Origin: Anthoceros angustus
Taxonomy: Eukaryota > Streptophyta > Anthocerotopsida > Anthocerotales > Anthocerotaceae
Assembly: GCA_010909165.1 (NCBI GenBank)
Contig: MU008155.1
Coordinates: 2,232,001 to 2,296,000, forward strand
Direction: 5' to 3'
DNA: 64,000 bases
The translations under genes were made by a program, and so were the position numbers. This document shows positions 34,339 through 45,469 of the stretch, in pieces; the stretch's first letter is position 1; every line of letters begins with the position of its first letter. Below the pieces are notes generated by a model that did no database searches, was not told where the DNA came from, and saw nothing but the letters and a program-made list of their open reading frames with translations.

Positions 34339-35905
34339 ACGACAACGCGCCACACTACGGCCCGACAGCTCAGGCCCTGTAGGCGCTCTGTTCTCGAAGT
34401 CTGAGCCGATGAGGTCCGTAATGGTGCGGGATGAGGTCCTGGCCAATGGGGGTGCAGGGGCAGCAGCCAGGGAGTCCAGGACTGCGACACCCGGGCCCTG
34501 CACAAGCATGGATGCGTCTAGGGTTAGGATGGAACTCAGGTAGGAAATGTTCCTCATTTTATTATGAAGACCCTTGGCCTTTACATTGCCTCCGCTGTAA
34601 ATTCTTTCATATGTTTACACGTTACAAAGTATGAGTAGGCTATATGATGGTGTCTTGTTTTTGTACACTTGTGGCCCCAATCGCACAAACAAGCCTTCGT
34701 GCTCTCTTGATGGCCTACTGTGTGTTTCGATTAACATGCTTCAACCATCTCTTGTTGAATTGAGGCAAAGGAGAGTGCGTTGGAAACCTCTCTCATTGGA
34801 TATCATCATTCTTTATTTTTTGGAATTAAAAAGATCTAAATCAAAGTAAAATCTATTTAAATTAATTTTTAATTATTTTTTGTCCAAAAAATAGTTTAGA
34901 ACATTCCGAGCTTTTTGGGGTTCACACAGGAAGTTGAATGGCCATAATAGTTTTAGTTATGAGTGATTGTGTCCAACATAAATTCTATCAATTAACAATC
35001 ATTACTTAACATTGATTTGTTTTGTAACAAGTAGCCTTTACAAGTTCTCTATGTACAAATAGAATGTATCTTCTTTTGTTTGGTTCCGTAGTCCTAAGTT
35101 TTAGTTTGGGTCCATAGTTCAACTGACAACGCGCCACACTACGGCCCGACAGCTCAGGCCCTGTAGGCGCTCTGTTCTCGAAGTCTGAGCCGATGAGGTC
35201 CGTAATGGTGCGGGATGAGGTCCTGGCCAATGGGGTGCAGGGCAGCAGCCAGGAGTCCAGGACTGCGACACCTGGCCCTGCACAAGCATGGATGCGTCTA
35301 GGGTTAGGATGGAACTCAGGTAGGAAATGTTCCTCATTTTATTATGAAGACCCTTGGCCTTTACATTGCCTCCGCTGTAAATTCTTTCATATGTTTACAC
35401 GTTACAAAGTATGAGTAGGCTATATGATGGTGTCTTGTTTTTGTACACTTGTGGCCCCAATCGCACAAACAAGCCTTCGTGCTCTCTTGATGGCCTACTG
35501 TGTGTTTCGATTAACATGCTTCAACCATCTCTTGTTGAATTGAGGCAAAGGAGAGTGCGTTGGAAACCTCTCTCATTGGATATCATCATTCTTTATTTTT
35601 TGGAATTAAAAAGATCTAAATCAAAGTAAAATCTATTTAAATTAATTTTTAATTATTTTTTGTCCAAAAAATAGTTTAGAACATTCCGAGCTTTTTGGGG
35701 TTCACACAGGAAGTTGAATGGCCATAATAGTTTTAGTTATGAGTGATTGTGTCCAACATAAATTCTATCAATTAACAATCATTACTTAACATTGATTTGT
35801 TTTTGTAACAAGTAGCCTTTACAAGTTCTCTATGTACAAATAGAATGTATCTTCTTTTGTTTGGTTCCGTAGTCCTAAGTTTTTAGTTTGGGTCCATAGT
35901 TCAAC
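34339..35905. repeat. 0.78 kb tandem duplication in non-coding DNA
   Basis: The unit 34339-35123 is followed directly by a second copy at 35124-35905. Differences are almost only homopolymer lengths: GGGGGTGCAGGGGCAG versus GGGGTGCAGGGCAG, and TTTTGTAAC versus TTTTTGTAAC. Small open frames occur in both copies (for example 34631-34849 and 35411-35629), with no domain. Confidence 0.92.
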
Positions 35906-35934
35906 GGACGAACGCCGTGTAGACCACCGGATGA

Positions 35935-36240
35935 ACCCCATTCTGGCAAAAATTGAAGGGATATGCAAATTGCCAATTGAGCCAGGGTGGGACGAATCCC
36001 ACGTAGGTCACCGGATGAACCCCATTTTGGCAAAACTGAAGGGATATGTAAGTTGCCAATGGAGCCTAGGTGGGACCAATCCTATGTAGGTCACTGGTTG
36101 AACCCCATTCTAGCAAAACTGAAGGGATATGTAAATTGCCAATTGAGCCTAGGTGGGTTCACAATTTCTTTTTTCTTTCTTTTTTTTCCGGAAAATTTGT
36201 AGGGATATGTGAAATGCCAATTGACCCTAGGTGGGTCCAT
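35935..36240. repeat. Tandem repeat, about 74-84 bp, three to four copies
   Basis: Copies begin near CACCGGATGAACCCCATT (35935, 36009, and 36092 with changes), and each contains GAAGGGATATG and TTGCCAATTGAGCC-like phrases. A partial fourth copy follows a pyrimidine-rich insertion at about 36165-36190. Confidence 0.85.
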
Positions 36241-37215
36241 AGCTTCTTTTTTCTTTTCTTTTTTGTCTGAAAAAAATCTAGAAATCATCCTAGTAATCTG
36301 GGAGCGCCAGCGTCCCTTATGCGAGATCTAAAGCACGAGATTACCGTTTTGATAATGATAATGACAATGAGCCTAGGTGGATCAACAATTGAACAAAATT
36401 GAGTAGCGACTCCAATAGTGATCTAATTCATTGGTCATGGCATCCGCACTAACCTTGAGTAAAGATGGGCGCTTCACATTGTCCATCAATATCGTTGTCG
36501 TAAAAAGATGTCCATCAAGACAAGGCTTGTTTAGAAGTGAAGTAATCTCTTAACCACGAGACTTGCTTAGAAGCGAAGTGATCTCAGAGAGAGTAGAAAC
36601 TGTTAAATCTATGTACCTAGACCGAACGTTATGGATCATGGCCAATGAACTTTACTAGGTACATCTAGAGGATAGAGGTGGCTAAGTTGTTAAAACTATC
36701 TACCTAGACTAAATATTATGTACATATAGAGCATAGGGGGCGGCCAAGTAGGAGGAAGAAGTTGGGAAGATATGAGCCGATCAAAAATAGAAGAAGAAGA
36801 AGAATTGGATACTAGAGCATTTAACTTGTAGGAGCTCATCTTGGATAGGTAGCTTTTTTTGTCGTATCCAATTATGTGAGATGGGACTTTACATGCAACA
36901 AAGATTTTGGATATTTCATTTTATTTTATTCATTTGACTATAAGTACGCCTACTACCGCTCTGGGCTGCGTCCCTTAACCTACCTCCAACCGTGCCTATC
37001 TAATACTTTAACTTCCGTGTCAAAATATACTTTTATCAGTTCGGTCTCAACTATTTAGAAGGATGTATGGTTCACTTAGGATCGCGGTTCGACTTTGAAT
37101 TAAACCATGCATGCCACCTCAGCCAATTGTATGCCACATATGATTATGTCTATACCATGTTTCGTTCAATTTGGTTTGCGATGTGGTCAATTGTTAACCC
37201 AATTGGTGCTCAACT
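36241..37215. other. Unassigned sequence
   Basis: No gene is recognised. A short near-duplicate about GAAGTGATCTC occurs around 36535-36585, and a (GAA)n run lies near 36783-36803. Confidence 0.4.
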
Positions 37216-37220
37216 ATGTC

Positions 37221-37545
37221 TAAACCGCCAGAGTAGTAGTGTCCTTGAGATTGTTTTATCAATCAACATTGTTCCGTTGGCTTGGTCAGTCTAAACCGCC
37301 AGAGTAGTAGTGTCTTTGAGATTGTTTTATCAATCAACATTGTTCCGTTGGCTTGATCAGTCTAAACGGCCAGAGTAGTAGTGTCCTTGAGATTGTTTTA
37401 TCAATCAACATTGTTCCGTTGGCTTGGTCAGAAGCCATCGCGCCTCCTTCAAACTGAACCGCCAGAGTAGTAGTGTCCTTGAGATTGTTTTATCCATCAA
37501 CATTGTTCTGTTGGCTTGGTCAGAGGCCATCGCGTCTCCTTCAAA
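37221..37545. repeat. Four-copy tandem repeat, 71 bp
   Basis: Copies start with AAACCGCCAGAGTAGTAG or a close variant at 37222, 37293 and 37364, with a fourth at about 37456. The third-to-fourth spacing is longer because of an inserted GCCATCGCGCCTCCTTC-like segment. The unit carries GTTTTATCAATCAACATTG. An AT-rich stretch (37790-37930) follows. Confidence 0.9.
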
Positions 37546-38028
37546 CTAATAGGTAGCAGTGCAACACATGAAACAATGGCAAATACACTGGTAGCTGACA
37601 TTACCCCATGCATCGACAATCAGAATTGCTCACGCCGCGATCTCATCACAGGCATCACTCTTGACTGGAGCAACATCAAGTTCAATCTTGGCTTTGCCTT
37701 AGCTTACATACCACATGCACCCGCATTTGTTGCTGTAAACTTAGGTTCTCATTGAGGATCACCAAAAGTTAGCTTCTCACCTAAACACTACCTTCTTTTT
37801 AAAGTTAGCTTCTCACTAATATTAAAACAATACTCTTACATTATAATAAAAATTAATCAATTATATACTTTTTATTATTTTATTTTATATACTTACTCTA
37901 TAAATCATAGTTTTGAATATGTCTTTACTTCATTTCGCATAGTCTTGGATACTAGAACATTTGACTTGTAGTTGTTACAAGTCAAACGTTCTTGTATCAT
38001 CTGACTTGCTAGTCATCATATTATAGTT

Positions 38029-38216
38029 AAGTCCACTAAGGACGGGTTTCCGTCATGGGACTTGGTACTTAACAACTTGTACCATGGTGTGCCTAAGCTA
38101 CTTGCACCAAGGGCATCCACTCCCTTTAGGCACCCTATCTAAGTACCGATCCAAGCTCAGGATACTTAATCACGGCGTTCTTATAAATGTGTGTCCATTT
38201 GGCCTAGGCCATTTGG
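38029..38216 (+). mobile_element. Dispersed repeat, copy on plus strand
   Basis: About 185 bp matches the reverse complement of 63115-63300. Shared phrases include TAAGTCCACTAAGGA, GCATCCACTCCCTTTAGGCA and TTATAAATGTGTGTCCA. No coding capacity is present. It could be a small non-autonomous transposon or part of an LTR. Confidence 0.75.
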
Positions 38217-39332
38217 ATAGGAACAATGAGTGGGGGAGTGAGAAAAATTGGAAGAGGGTAGGGTTGTGTGTCACCACACTATAAACGACGAACAAGGGGG
38301 GTCACGCCAAATTGCAATTCGAATAGCAGGTAATAGTAACTAAAAATGGCAGAGAATATGGGTGGTAGCACATGGGCGGGAGTGGTGCACTGTGCGCGTG
38401 CTGGTGGACGCGTTACAGTGCATCGTGCGTTCTTGGTTGGCCTGCCCGTTGCTCTTGAACTGCTCGTTTCCGTGACTGTTGACCCTTTGGCGCAGCCGCT
38501 GTCTTGGTGACGCAGGCTGCTTGTCTTGGACCGCGAAGCAGCTGCGAAGGCCCAAAGCGGAAGGCGGAAGGCGGAAGGCGGAAGGCGGCAGGCGGAAGGC
38601 GGAAGACAGTAGGAGGTAGGAGGCAGCAGGTAGCAGGTGAGGTGACGCCTCATGACTCTGAGCAGATGCAGGCGCAGGTGCTGTGTTGACACGGAGTTGC
38701 CTGCTACAGCCGCCTTCTTCCTTCCTCCTGCCTTGAACGATCCTCCTCTCGCTTCGGCCCGCTCCTTCCCCTGCTCCTTCCGCCCGCCAACCTCCCCTCC
38801 CTCCCCTGCTCCTGCTCCTGCTGAACTGAATGGTTGCGATCTTGTCATTTCTGCCTGGCTGCGCGGCGGGTTGGTGGCGCCGCTCTCCCTTGCTCTGATC
38901 TTCCGCGTGCCGGCTCGGGCTTGCCTTATTTCCCTTCCCCGGGCTTCTCTGACACTTGTCCGCACGCCTGCCTCGGACCTTGGTTGCTCCGTGCATTGAA
39001 AATTCCCGGCTGCTGGTCATCTCAGTGGGGTGTGTGAGCTGCCGGTGCATGGAATTCGGGTGCTGGGCACTGGACATCTAGCGCTGCGATGTGCGGCCGG
39101 CGTGGGGAATTTGGGCATCGGCATCGGCATCGGCTGCGGCTGCGGCTGCGGAGGCGTGGTTGAAGGATCCCGGCGTGATTGTGGGTGATCATCCCGGGTA
39201 CAGTAAGGGGGATTTGGAGTGGGATACAGGTTTTGGAGTGGGATTCTGAGGCTGTTTGAAGTGGTGGGTCTTTCGATCGGTGGGAGAGTCCGGGAGTGGA
39301 GTGGAGTGGAGGAGAGGAGAGGAGAGGAGAGG
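38217..39332. promoter_or_regulatory. Upstream region of the ATL gene with microsatellites
   Basis: It includes a GCGGAAG-type run (38556-38605) continuing into AGGAGGTAGGAGGCAGCAGG-like sequence, GGCATC/GGCTGC hexamers (about 39116-39157), and a purine GGAGA run (39305-39332) directly before the ATG. Long frames on both strands (38279-39077) are compositional. Confidence 0.5.
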
Positions 39333-40358
39333 ATGGACACGCCGCCTCCGCCTGCCCGGGATTTGATGTACCAGGCTATGGGGACTATGAACGGGAAGAT
39401 GCTGGTGGTGGCGGTGGTGGTGCTGGTTGGGGTCATTTTGTTGATCCTGGCCATGCATCTGTACGCGAAGTGGATGTGGAGGGGGGTGGCAGCGAGGCAA
39501 ATTTCGCTGAGGAGGCGGCGGTTTGCGGTGCCGGATGCGTCGCTGGCGACGCCGGTGTTGGGCGGGTTGGACAGGGCCACAATTGAGGCCTTTCCGACCT
39601 TCAAGTACTCGGCGAGTGAGCACAAGGGGGAGCAGGCGGTGTCCGAGTGTGCGGTGTGTTTGTGCGAGTTTGAGGAGGGGGAGGCGGGGCGGCTGCTGCC
39701 CAAGTGCAACCACGGGTTTCATGCCGATTGCATCGACATGTGGCTGTATACGCACAGTACCTGTCCGGTGTGCAGGGATCCGCTGGGGGCGGCAGGGACA
39801 GGGGAGAATTTGAATGAGGGTTCGGGTCTTCCTGACATCACTATTGTGGGAGGAGGATCGCCCAGGGCATCCGGGAGCCACACCCATGCCTCGGTGTTGC
39901 TGCATCTGAACCAGCTGGCCAGCTTTAATGAGCGGCAGGCGGAGACCGCTGCCAGGGCTGTGCAGTTTCCCAACAACGTGTTGTTTTGGGGGAATCAGTC
40001 GCAGTGCAATGCGCAGACCAATTCTGCCTCATCCACTGGGGTGGCGCCAGCAGTTGCATCGTCATCTCCGGCGTCCATGGCTCGGGAGCACTTGTCCATT
40101 GACATTCCTCAGAGACCTCATCCTGCTGCCATCTTGCTTGGTACACCAGGGGCTCTGGATGACGTAGCTGGGTCACCAGGGAAAAATTCATCGAGTTCTG
40201 GGCCTCAGCTTACTCCCGCCACTGGTAGGCTGTCCAGCCTGCGAAGGTTACTGAGCAGGGAGAGGACTCCGAAGCCTGCTGCTGCCTCTTCTGAACTATC
40301 TACGGGGGAGGATATCGAGCAGGGCTCTGCTTACTGCGTGCAGCAGGCTCCTCAATGA
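39333..40358 (+). CDS. ATL-family RING-H2 ubiquitin ligase
   Basis: There are 341 codons from the ATG at 39333. A signal-anchor helix occupies about residues 24-45 (LVVAVVVLVGVILLILAMHL) and is followed by basic residues. The GLD motif of ATL proteins is present (GGLDRATIEAFPTF, about residue 78). The RING-H2 finger at about 105-147 reads CAVCLCEFEEGE, then CNHGFHADCIDMWL, then CPVCRDPL. This order is the ATL signature. ATLs are small membrane E3 ligases, often induced by stress or defence. The tail of about 190 residues is Ser/Pro-rich and probably disordered. Its last 45 codons are echoed in the downstream duplication. Confidence 0.93.
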   Translation: MDTPPPPARDLMYQAMGTMNGKMLVVAVVVLVGVILLILAMHLYAKWMWRGVAARQISLRRRRFAVPDASLATPVLGGLDRATIEAFPTFKYSASEHKGEQAVSECAVCLCEFEEGEAGRLLPKCNHGFHADCIDMWLYTHSTCPVCRDPLGAAGTGENLNEGSGLPDITIVGGGSPRASGSHTHASVLLHLNQLASFNERQAETAARAVQFPNNVLFWGNQSQCNAQTNSASSTGVAPAVASSSPASMAREHLSIDIPQRPHPAAILLGTPGALDDVAGSPGKNSSSSGPQLTPATGRLSSLRRLLSRERTPKPAAASSELSTGEDIEQGSAYCVQQAPQ

Positions 40359-40530
40359 CAGGAGCTGGCAGGCTGTGGCTGTCCAGCCTGCGAAGGTTAC
40401 TGAGCAGGGGGGAGGACTCCGAAGCCTGCTGCTGCCTCTGCAGAGTCTTTCACCCGCGAGGATGTTGAGCAGGGCTCTACTTGCTGCGTGCAACAGGCTC
40501 CCCAATCACAGGAGCAGGCACATCAGTCCG
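40225..40530. repeat. Tandem duplication of the ATL 3' end
   Basis: The 3' coding end (about 40225-40370) is repeated at about 40376-40520. Shared phrases are CTGTCCAGCCTGCGAAGGTT, GACTCCGAAGCCTGCTGCTG and GAGCAGGGCTCT. The copies have diverged by substitutions and small indels, unlike the near-identical duplications elsewhere, so this one looks truly old. The second copy lies after the stop codon, in the 3' UTR. Confidence 0.85.
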
Positions 40531-41695
40531 GACAATCTCAAGTCTGGCGAATCATTTTTGCACCATCGATTCTCTTGTCTGCAAGTGAAGGTGGTGTCCT
40601 GGGCAGCACCTAAGCATTTGGCTTTGTAGATAAAAAGCATGTATAGGAAGTAGGACAGGACACAATAGGTACGAGGGTACTTCCATTCTATTCATTCCTT
40701 CTGAATCGTTCGAAGGTCCTTTGCTGTACATACTCTCATACCATTATGTTGAGAGAAAAGCTATTGAGGGAGAACGCTGATGGCAGGAAACACGTTTGTC
40801 TGCATTCTAGCAATATACTGCACACGACCCGGTTGTGGGTGGAGGTAGCTCGACTGGTCGCTCAACTTCACAAATTGTGAAGAACATACCTTTTAGACTG
40901 CTGAAGCATGTACGGTGAGATAAACGGTTCAACAAACATATAGAAATCTGTTCAATACACTTTTTTACCGCAAAACATTTAGATACTTGTTCAAAACACT
41001 TACTTACGACGAAGGGATTCAAAAGTTTGAGAGCATGTATCCACAAGGACTTTGCCACCTCTGCCAAGCAAGGGGATCTTGTAGGACTACAATAATTGCT
41101 GGCGTCCAAGAGTCCGAACTCGTGAGCGTTGTTGGTAGGAGATTCCTGCAAAAAGACGCCACCGCAAGGCGCAGGAATGACCCTGGAAGCAGGACACGAC
41201 GTTTACGTGTACCTGCTGTCAATTCTCGGTTAAAAAAGTCCCTTCAAGGCTTGGAGGCATGGATGATGGAGTCCCTTCAAAGCTTCTTGGGCATTCGAGA
41301 GCTCGACAGCATTGACTTTGCAGGCTTCAAGCTCGTGGCCATGACAGAGTAACACCATGAACATGTTACCTCACCTAGTCCCTATAAGTTCGACACACAG
41401 TTACTGTAGTTCCCTTCCATTGTGTAGCTGTCACACGTCAACAATGGTAGCCAGTACATCAAAGTATGAATGAAGATGATACATAAAGCTAGCTCGCAAC
41501 TTCGAACATACCAAAGCCCAGGGGAAAACCGCCAAACCAATGTTACCATACAAAAGAATACTTTTCTCTCACAGCTGAAACCTTTGAAATACAGCCATCA
41601 TCTTCTTGAGATGCTAGCATGTTCCAATCCCACATTTCGTGTGAAAGACAGATCTAAATGTGATAGACGAGCAGCACAGTCCACAGCACCTCCCT
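40531..41695. other. Intergenic; no supported gene
   Basis: A plus-strand frame at 40987-41352 (121 codons) is not recognised. It probably holds the 3' ends of the ATL and ALIS transcripts. Confidence 0.4.
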
Positions 41696-42772
41696 TTAGT
41701 GTGCAACACTTGAGCTAGTGACCGGGTTATTCCTATTCCAAGACAGGTAACTGGTGTCCCCAAGGTGCCTAGGGTTTCTGAGATGGGCAATGAAGAAGAC
41801 GGCCGCGAAAAGCACAGAAATGCATCCAACAGAGAGGTAAGCAATCCCCAAAAAGTCATTCTTGCCTCCCAGCCAGCTCGTAGTTGACAGCACCAACTTC
41901 TTGCGCCCGTTAAACGTGTAGGTGTTGTACTGATTGACAATATTGGCAACCATAACATCCCCCTCGTTTAGGTCTCTCTCGATTCTGCCCCACAGCTTCC
42001 TGAAAGTTGGCAAAGCAGCTGTTCTCATCCAGACAATCAAGTGCTCCTGGTCTTTCAGAGGAATACTCTCGTTCAACCTGCCTCCCCCAACAAAGTTGTT
42101 CGCCATATCAGGATAGTTGTTGGGAAAATTTCTGGGCAGAACGTTCCCAAACTTGGAATCTCGGTCACTCTTCCAAGCAATCCCATTCTCGTTCACAGGC
42201 ACATCCTCCCCGCCGATTTGGAACGTGTACGAGTCGTTGAAGAGACTCCAGGCAATCAGGCCACAAGGCACAATGGCCGAGCCGTTGGCGAGAGTATCCT
42301 CCGGCTTGCAGTTACTAACATCAGAGTCCTTGGATCCCCGCAGCTGCGTGTCACTCCTGCTCTTCACATACCGCCGATGGTTTTGATAGAAGTTGTCCAG
42401 CTCGTAGTACACGTAGACGGGAGCCGACATCTTCTTCGGCACCGTGAGCTGGCGGGCGCAGTTCCGCGGCTGGATGCTGCTCTGAGCCCATGCCACCTTC
42501 TGGGCCTTGGTGGTGACGTTGACAGGCAGGCACACCGTCTCATACTGCTCCACCACCTCCACCACATTCCTGGACGCCAGCAGCGCCGCCACCCCGATGG
42601 GAATGAAGATGAACCCGATTGCCAGGAAGATGGACATCACCAACCCCGGGGTGAGCAGGGGCTTGCATGCTGGCAGCTCCTGCTGCGTGAACTTGGAGTA
42701 CTTGGGCTTCTTGGAGTCCTTCTTCGGCTGCGCGCCCACGGAATTGGACGTGCTCGCCCCGTTGCTGTTCAT
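41696..42772 (-). CDS. ALIS/CDC50-type subunit of P4-ATPase flippase
   Basis: An intronless frame of 358 codons from ATG 42772. An in-frame start at 42925 would only add a Gln/Arg-rich stretch over a (CTGT)n run. Two membrane helices flank a large ectodomain: residues about 47-71 (GLVMSIFLAIGFIFIPIGVA) and about 310-332 (YLSVGCISVLFAAVFFIAHL). Family landmarks include FIPIGVAALLAS, VYVYYELDNFYQNHRRYVKS, CGLIAWSLFNDSY, IAWKSDRDSKFGN and LIVWMRTAALPTFRKLWGRI. CDC50 proteins are needed for folding, ER exit and activity of P4-type lipid flippases. Several Asn-X-Ser/Thr sites and paired Cys in the ectodomain fit. An ordinary, complete member. Confidence 0.95.
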   Translation of the reverse strand: MNSNGASTSNSVGAQPKKDSKKPKYSKFTQQELPACKPLLTPGLVMSIFLAIGFIFIPIGVAALLASRNVVEVVEQYETVCLPVNVTTKAQKVAWAQSSIQPRNCARQLTVPKKMSAPVYVYYELDNFYQNHRRYVKSRSDTQLRGSKDSDVSNCKPEDTLANGSAIVPCGLIAWSLFNDSYTFQIGGEDVPVNENGIAWKSDRDSKFGNVLPRNFPNNYPDMANNFVGGGRLNESIPLKDQEHLIVWMRTAALPTFRKLWGRIERDLNEGDVMVANIVNQYNTYTFNGRKKLVLSTTSWLGGKNDFLGIAYLSVGCISVLFAAVFFIAHLRNPRHLGDTSYLSWNRNNPVTSSSVAH

Positions 42773-42802
42773 GGCTGCTGAATACAACCGCTCCCCTCCG
42801 AT

Positions 42803-42829
42803 GCCTGTCTGTCTGTCTGTCTGTCTCTG
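42803..42829. repeat. (CTGT)n microsatellite in ALIS leader
   Basis: Five to six CTGT units lie just upstream of the ALIS start codon, probably in the 5' UTR. The remaining 42830-43366 has no gene. Confidence 0.85.
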
Positions 42830-43366
42830 CCTGATCCAAAGTTCAAAAGCAGCCTCCAGAAGGACAAAACTCTGCACAGGCTCGCAGCTCCGGAGCTCGG
42901 CTCTCAGCCTCCTCAGGACCCCCACGCCTTCTTCACCCTCGGCTCACGAGATCACGGTAGAAACGAGGCCAACGGCAACGCGCATAGACATGCGCCTAAG
43001 GCAGATTCCCGCGAACGAGGTCAAAAGTCTCGCTGGACCAGCCAGCGCGTCGCACCGCACCTTCCTCGCCTCGTTTCCTCTCTTTCCCCTCAATTGCTGC
43101 ATTACATCCCATTTTCCTATTACGGCTCCATTACGGAGCGATCACGTCGTCACGCCAGATGTAGAACGCAGTTCGAAGATCAATTCTCTCTCAACCCGTA
43201 CCGAGCATTCCAATTTTCCATGCCCTTAGTCCAATAAAGAAAGGCATTGACACAGCTACAGACGGCATCGACTCCGGAGCAGGTTCTAGGAATGTTCCAC
43301 CACCTACTGGGAAGGGAAGGGAAGATGGGAGAGGGCAAAATCTGAGATTGTTCAGGACTCGGGACT

Positions 43367-45129
43367 CTACTCCACTTCCGCCAGATAATCATCCACCTCT
43401 GCTGGTGTCAGCACCCTGCAAGGTGGCACCAAGATTGACGGGAGTGAGGAAAAAGGAAGAGACCCCGTGAGACTGCCCACGCACAAGAGCAACATATCTG
43501 ACCTGAATTTCCTGTCCTTGCCCACTATCCCGATCTCGATGTTCTTGCCCGATATTTGGCCCTCGAACCTGTTTCAATCAACACACACAGACGAGTCTCC
43601 CGTGAGTGGAATGGCAGCATGCGACTGGAAAAGTGTGCATGGGGACAATTCAGTGGGCCAGCAACAGAGTCCACGACCTACTAACCCTTCTTTGAGTGTC
43701 AGGATTGCTGTGTGCACTGCATCCTCAAGTTCGATATCGTCTGTGTACCTGCCACCATATGCAGACACAGTTTAATGACCTCACACGTCGGACACAGGTA
43801 GTACAGCATGATCTCCTCATGCTGGACTGTGTGCAAACCGAGGAAGCTCGCTGAAAGGGCATACCTCTTCTCCAAGAAGGTCTTGGCATTTGAAACATTC
43901 TTGCCTATTGCTGAAGCCTTCCAAGGGAAGTATGAGCCGGATGGATCAACCTGATGATCTCCACGACATTAGCATCAGCATCAAGCCTACAAGCAAATGC
44001 CTCTGTGCAGCCTGTTTGAAACAACAAACTGCAATTGTAAACACCTGGTAGAGCTGGGGACCATTGTCGTCATAGCCAGCGACGAGCAATGACACACCAA
44101 AGGGTCTCACACCTCTACAAAGCAGTCATATACAGCTTTTTAGCAGCCAGCAAAATACCCGCCCTAATCACAGTCCAGGGACGGATGGCCAAGACCAGGA
44201 CTGTTGGTAACAACATCTTGCATGAGAGCAGCAAAGGTCAACTACAGTACCCCGATTGAGTGAACTCCTGCATGACCATGGCGGTTTCTCTTACTAGTTG
44301 AGATACAGGGATTTGTTCCTGACAGCATACCACCATATGGGAAACCAAAGATGAAAACTCGGCAATCATCAAGAGCGAGCTTGGAGAGGGCAATCCATAA
44401 TATCAATTGAGGGCAAACCTGATAAAGCCGATGGTAGGCTATGGCTTGCTTCCGACTCTTGCGAACAAGGACTCGAGAATCAGGACCCATGCCACTGTGC
44501 ATGGAAAACTTAGGTAGGTTAGAGCTGAAGACTGCATGCATTGCAATGGGATCACCACACTGGCTCCCCACCTGTACGCAACCCCGATGTTAGGTGTAAT
44601 GGATTGAATCTTCTGAACCTGCATCACGGATATCAGCCACCAGCATTGGTGTATCAGAAACTGTTGGCATCTAATGACCTAACCAGCGGTACAGAACCAC
44701 CGCAAACAAATGAAAGAGCCATCTCAATGCCTCATACCGAGGTTTCGTCCACCAAAATGGGTGGCAGCTTCTTCTCAGTCGCAATTACAACTCCATTGGT
44801 AGCTGCAACCCCACACAAAGCCCGCAGTTACAACCAGCTGCAACTTCATAACACCGACAAGGTGCAATCTCTCGATGCAACAAAACCTAAAATTCTACCT
44901 CTGATGCCAAGCGAGGTCTGTCCAGCTCCCACAGCCATGAGTGCATACTCGATCTGCACCAATTTTCCCTGCGGACTGCCATGCCAGAGCGCAAGCACCA
45001 GAACAAAATTAGGCACAGAACCTTCAGAAAAGCGAGTATGTCGTGGCATCAACTCAAACCCCACAGCTCTAGGAACAGAGAGGCTGACCTGAATGTCGTC
45101 AAGGAGAAGGAGTATTGGCGATCTCCCAT
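43367..45129 (-). CDS. PAB: 20S proteasome subunit alpha-2
   Basis: A multi-exon gene. Exon 1 (45089-45129) encodes [14 protein letters not shown]. Splicing to the next exon gives [20 protein letters not shown], the N-terminal signature of proteasome alpha subunits, here of alpha-2 type. Downstream exons give [35 protein letters not shown]-like, [31 protein letters not shown] and IEIGIVG. The last exon (43367-43415) gives [15 protein letters not shown] then stop. These match alpha-2 in order. Alpha subunits form the outer gating rings of the 20S core. They are not proteolytic themselves. Introns are short. A few middle exon borders (43800-44600) were not fixed exactly. Confidence 0.93.
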
Positions 45130-45469
45130 GATTCCTCTACTACGATTGCGGACGCTCCTTTCTTTGAAGCAGCAACGCGGGCGTCGGTCACAAGCAAGCC
45201 GGAAAGATTAATTGGCAAACCCCTCGAAAAAAATATTACTGGGGCTTCTCTAAGCGACCTTTCTTTCTTGTTCAGTCCCTGGTCCAACTCAGCGTCCTCC
45301 CGCGACCCAATGGCAGTGTGGACCGTGGGAATGGAGTCTGGAGAAAGGCGAGAGGACTTGATGACTTTACGGTTTTGGTCGATTCAGCTAGGAGCTAGCT
45401 TGTTGGGTATGTTAGAAATAGCTCGCGCTCGGCTGACATCAAGGAAGGGACCAGCAATTGTCTTTGAAT

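Noticed and set aside
37221-37545. Regularly spaced repeats considered as a CRISPR-like array.
   Set aside because: Direct tandem units of 71 bp without unique spacers, in a plant nuclear context. An ordinary minisatellite.
38279-39077. Minus-strand frames of 228 and 245 codons.
   Set aside because: Composed of GCGGAAG-type microsatellite and GC-rich leader sequence. No recognisable domain.
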